From Rhabdochlamydiaceae bacterium (GTDB lineage: Bacteria; Chlamydiota; Chlamydiia; Chlamydiales; Rhabdochlamydiaceae), in contig JAIELY010000023.1 in NCBI GenBank assembly GCA_019752555.1, positions 1-49,005 on the forward strand: a stretch of 49,005 nucleotides of DNA, read 5' to 3'. Below, in pieces: positions 48,420-49,005 of this stretch (its first letter is position 1; every line of letters starts with the position of its first letter). A model generated the notes under the pieces. It did not search any database. It saw only the letters and a list, made by a program, of their open reading frames with translations, and was not told where the DNA came from. A program made the position numbers and the translations under genes.

Positions 48420-49005
48420 GCCCTAAAAAGACTAAACTAAAACCCTAAAAACCCTAACCTAAATACCTAAAAAGACTACCCTAAAAACCTAAAAACCATA
48501 ACCTAAAACCCTAAAGCTCTTAGATCTAGAGGTGTCTCTTGAAAAGACAACTACTTTAAAACCCTAAATTTAAAGGTAGTTATTATGTTCTGGAAGAACT
48601 ACCTCAAAACCCTAAATCTAAAGGTAGCTTTTGGAAGGACGACTACCTTAAAACCCTAAACTCAAAAGTAGTCTTTACGCTCTGGAAGAACTACCTCAAA
48701 ACCCTAAATCTAAAGGTAGCTTTTAAAAAGACAACTACCTTAAAACCCTAAACTCAAAAGTAGTCTTTACGTTCTGGAAGAACTACCTCAAAACCCTAAA
48801 TTCAAAAGTAGTCTTTATGCTCTGGAAGAACTACCCCAAAACCCTAAATCTAAAGGTAGCTTTTGGAAGGGCGACTACCTTAAAACCCTAAACTCAAAAG
48901 TAGTCTTTACGCTCTGGAAGAACTACCCCAAAACCCTAAATCTAAAGGTAGCTTTTGGAAGGACGACTACCTTAAAACCCTAAACTCAAAAGTAGTCTTT
49001 ACGCT
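48420..49005. repeat. Iteron-like array with CCCTAAA cores (probable oriV)
   Basis: The left part (48420 to about 48515) holds irregular CCCTAAA/ACCTAAA copies. From about 48550 the array becomes regular: about ten modules of CTACCT, then AAAACCCTAAA, then AAAGGTAG or AAAAGTAG, alternating in two variants with linkers TTTTGGAAGGACGA and TTTACGCTCTGGAAGAA, so that pairs repeat about every 91-92 bp. Each module has CTACC/GGTAG inverted arms, so bound protein is probably dimeric. It continues at 78-175 next to the replication operon if the molecule is circular. Confidence 0.75.

Noticed and set aside
48420-48515. CCCTAAA copies as plant-type telomere sequence (eukaryotic contamination)
   Set aside because: The 7-mers are irregularly spaced with non-telomeric bases between them and grade into a structured array shared with the other contig end, beside bacterial genes.
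48420-49005. CRISPR-like periodic array
   Set aside because: The linkers between CCCTAAA modules are themselves conserved and there are no cas genes, so these are higher-order iterons and not repeat-spacer units.

Overview
The window looks like one nearly complete conjugative plasmid of a chlamydia-related bacterium (order Parachlamydiales, amoeba or protist symbionts). Three things suggest this. A ParA gene is followed directly by a homologue of the chlamydial plasmid protein pGP6-D. An F-like tra operon is combined with an Agrobacterium-type (Ti) relaxase, as known from Protochlamydia-type islands and Rickettsiales elements. The cargo is typical of intracellular bacteria: a large ankyrin-repeat protein, HicAB and insertion sequences. 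The assignment rests on reading the proteins, not on a search.

Both window ends look like assembly-graph breakpoints. The first 77 bases equal the last 77 bases of the IS3-family element at 3460-4767, and the last 77 bases equal 48605-48681. The two ends also carry the same repeat family, which suggests a circle closing through an origin array that holds a second IS copy.

Layout: 78-3015, repeat array and a leftward replication operon (HTH protein, RepA-type helicase, putative initiator). 3223-4901, a small gene split by an IS3-family element whose 5-bp target duplication is intact. 5004-6604, a hypothetical gene, DsbB and a ribbon-helix-helix-like protein. 6605-7199, a regulatory region. 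7200-25321, an uninterrupted F-type transfer operon in the order pilin, L, E, K, B, DsbA-like, V, C, W-TrbC fusion, U, N, F, H, G, a membrane protein of unknown role, and coupling protein D. 25395-26884, an ISNCY-type element with a 15-bp target duplication. 27038-28367, an orphan gene pair. 28684-30930, a secreted ankyrin protein. 31372-31985, HicAB. 32045-32788, a secreted nuclease. 32900-34198, a tyrosine recombinase with a loxP-like site beside its start. 34891-39061, an AT-rich cargo block (Nudix hydrolase, deoxyribosyltransferase-like enzyme, S-adenosylhomocysteine-hydrolase-like enzyme, MFS transporter, two tiny membrane proteins). 39224-40300, a secreted protein made of two related halves. 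40441-42159, a perfect 63-bp palindrome followed by parA and the pGP6-D homologue. 42302-48175, a relaxase-helicase-primase fusion diverging from a Ti-TraD-like relaxosome protein, with a probable oriT between them. 48351-49005, an AT-rich 9-bp tandem repeat and the long CCCTAAA-containing array (probable oriV).

The parts fit a self-transmissible plasmid. The RepA group acts at the array, ParA and its partner maintain the plasmid, the relaxase and TraD-Ti protein prepare the strand, TraD couples it to the channel, and DsbA-like plus DsbB supply disulfides for the Cys-rich TraU, TraN and TraH. The most unusual signals are the TGCAAC/GTTGCA palindrome, found in front of parA and again inside the coding start of traU; the 13-8-13 inverted repeat next to the recombinase; and the nucleoside-chemistry cargo block.
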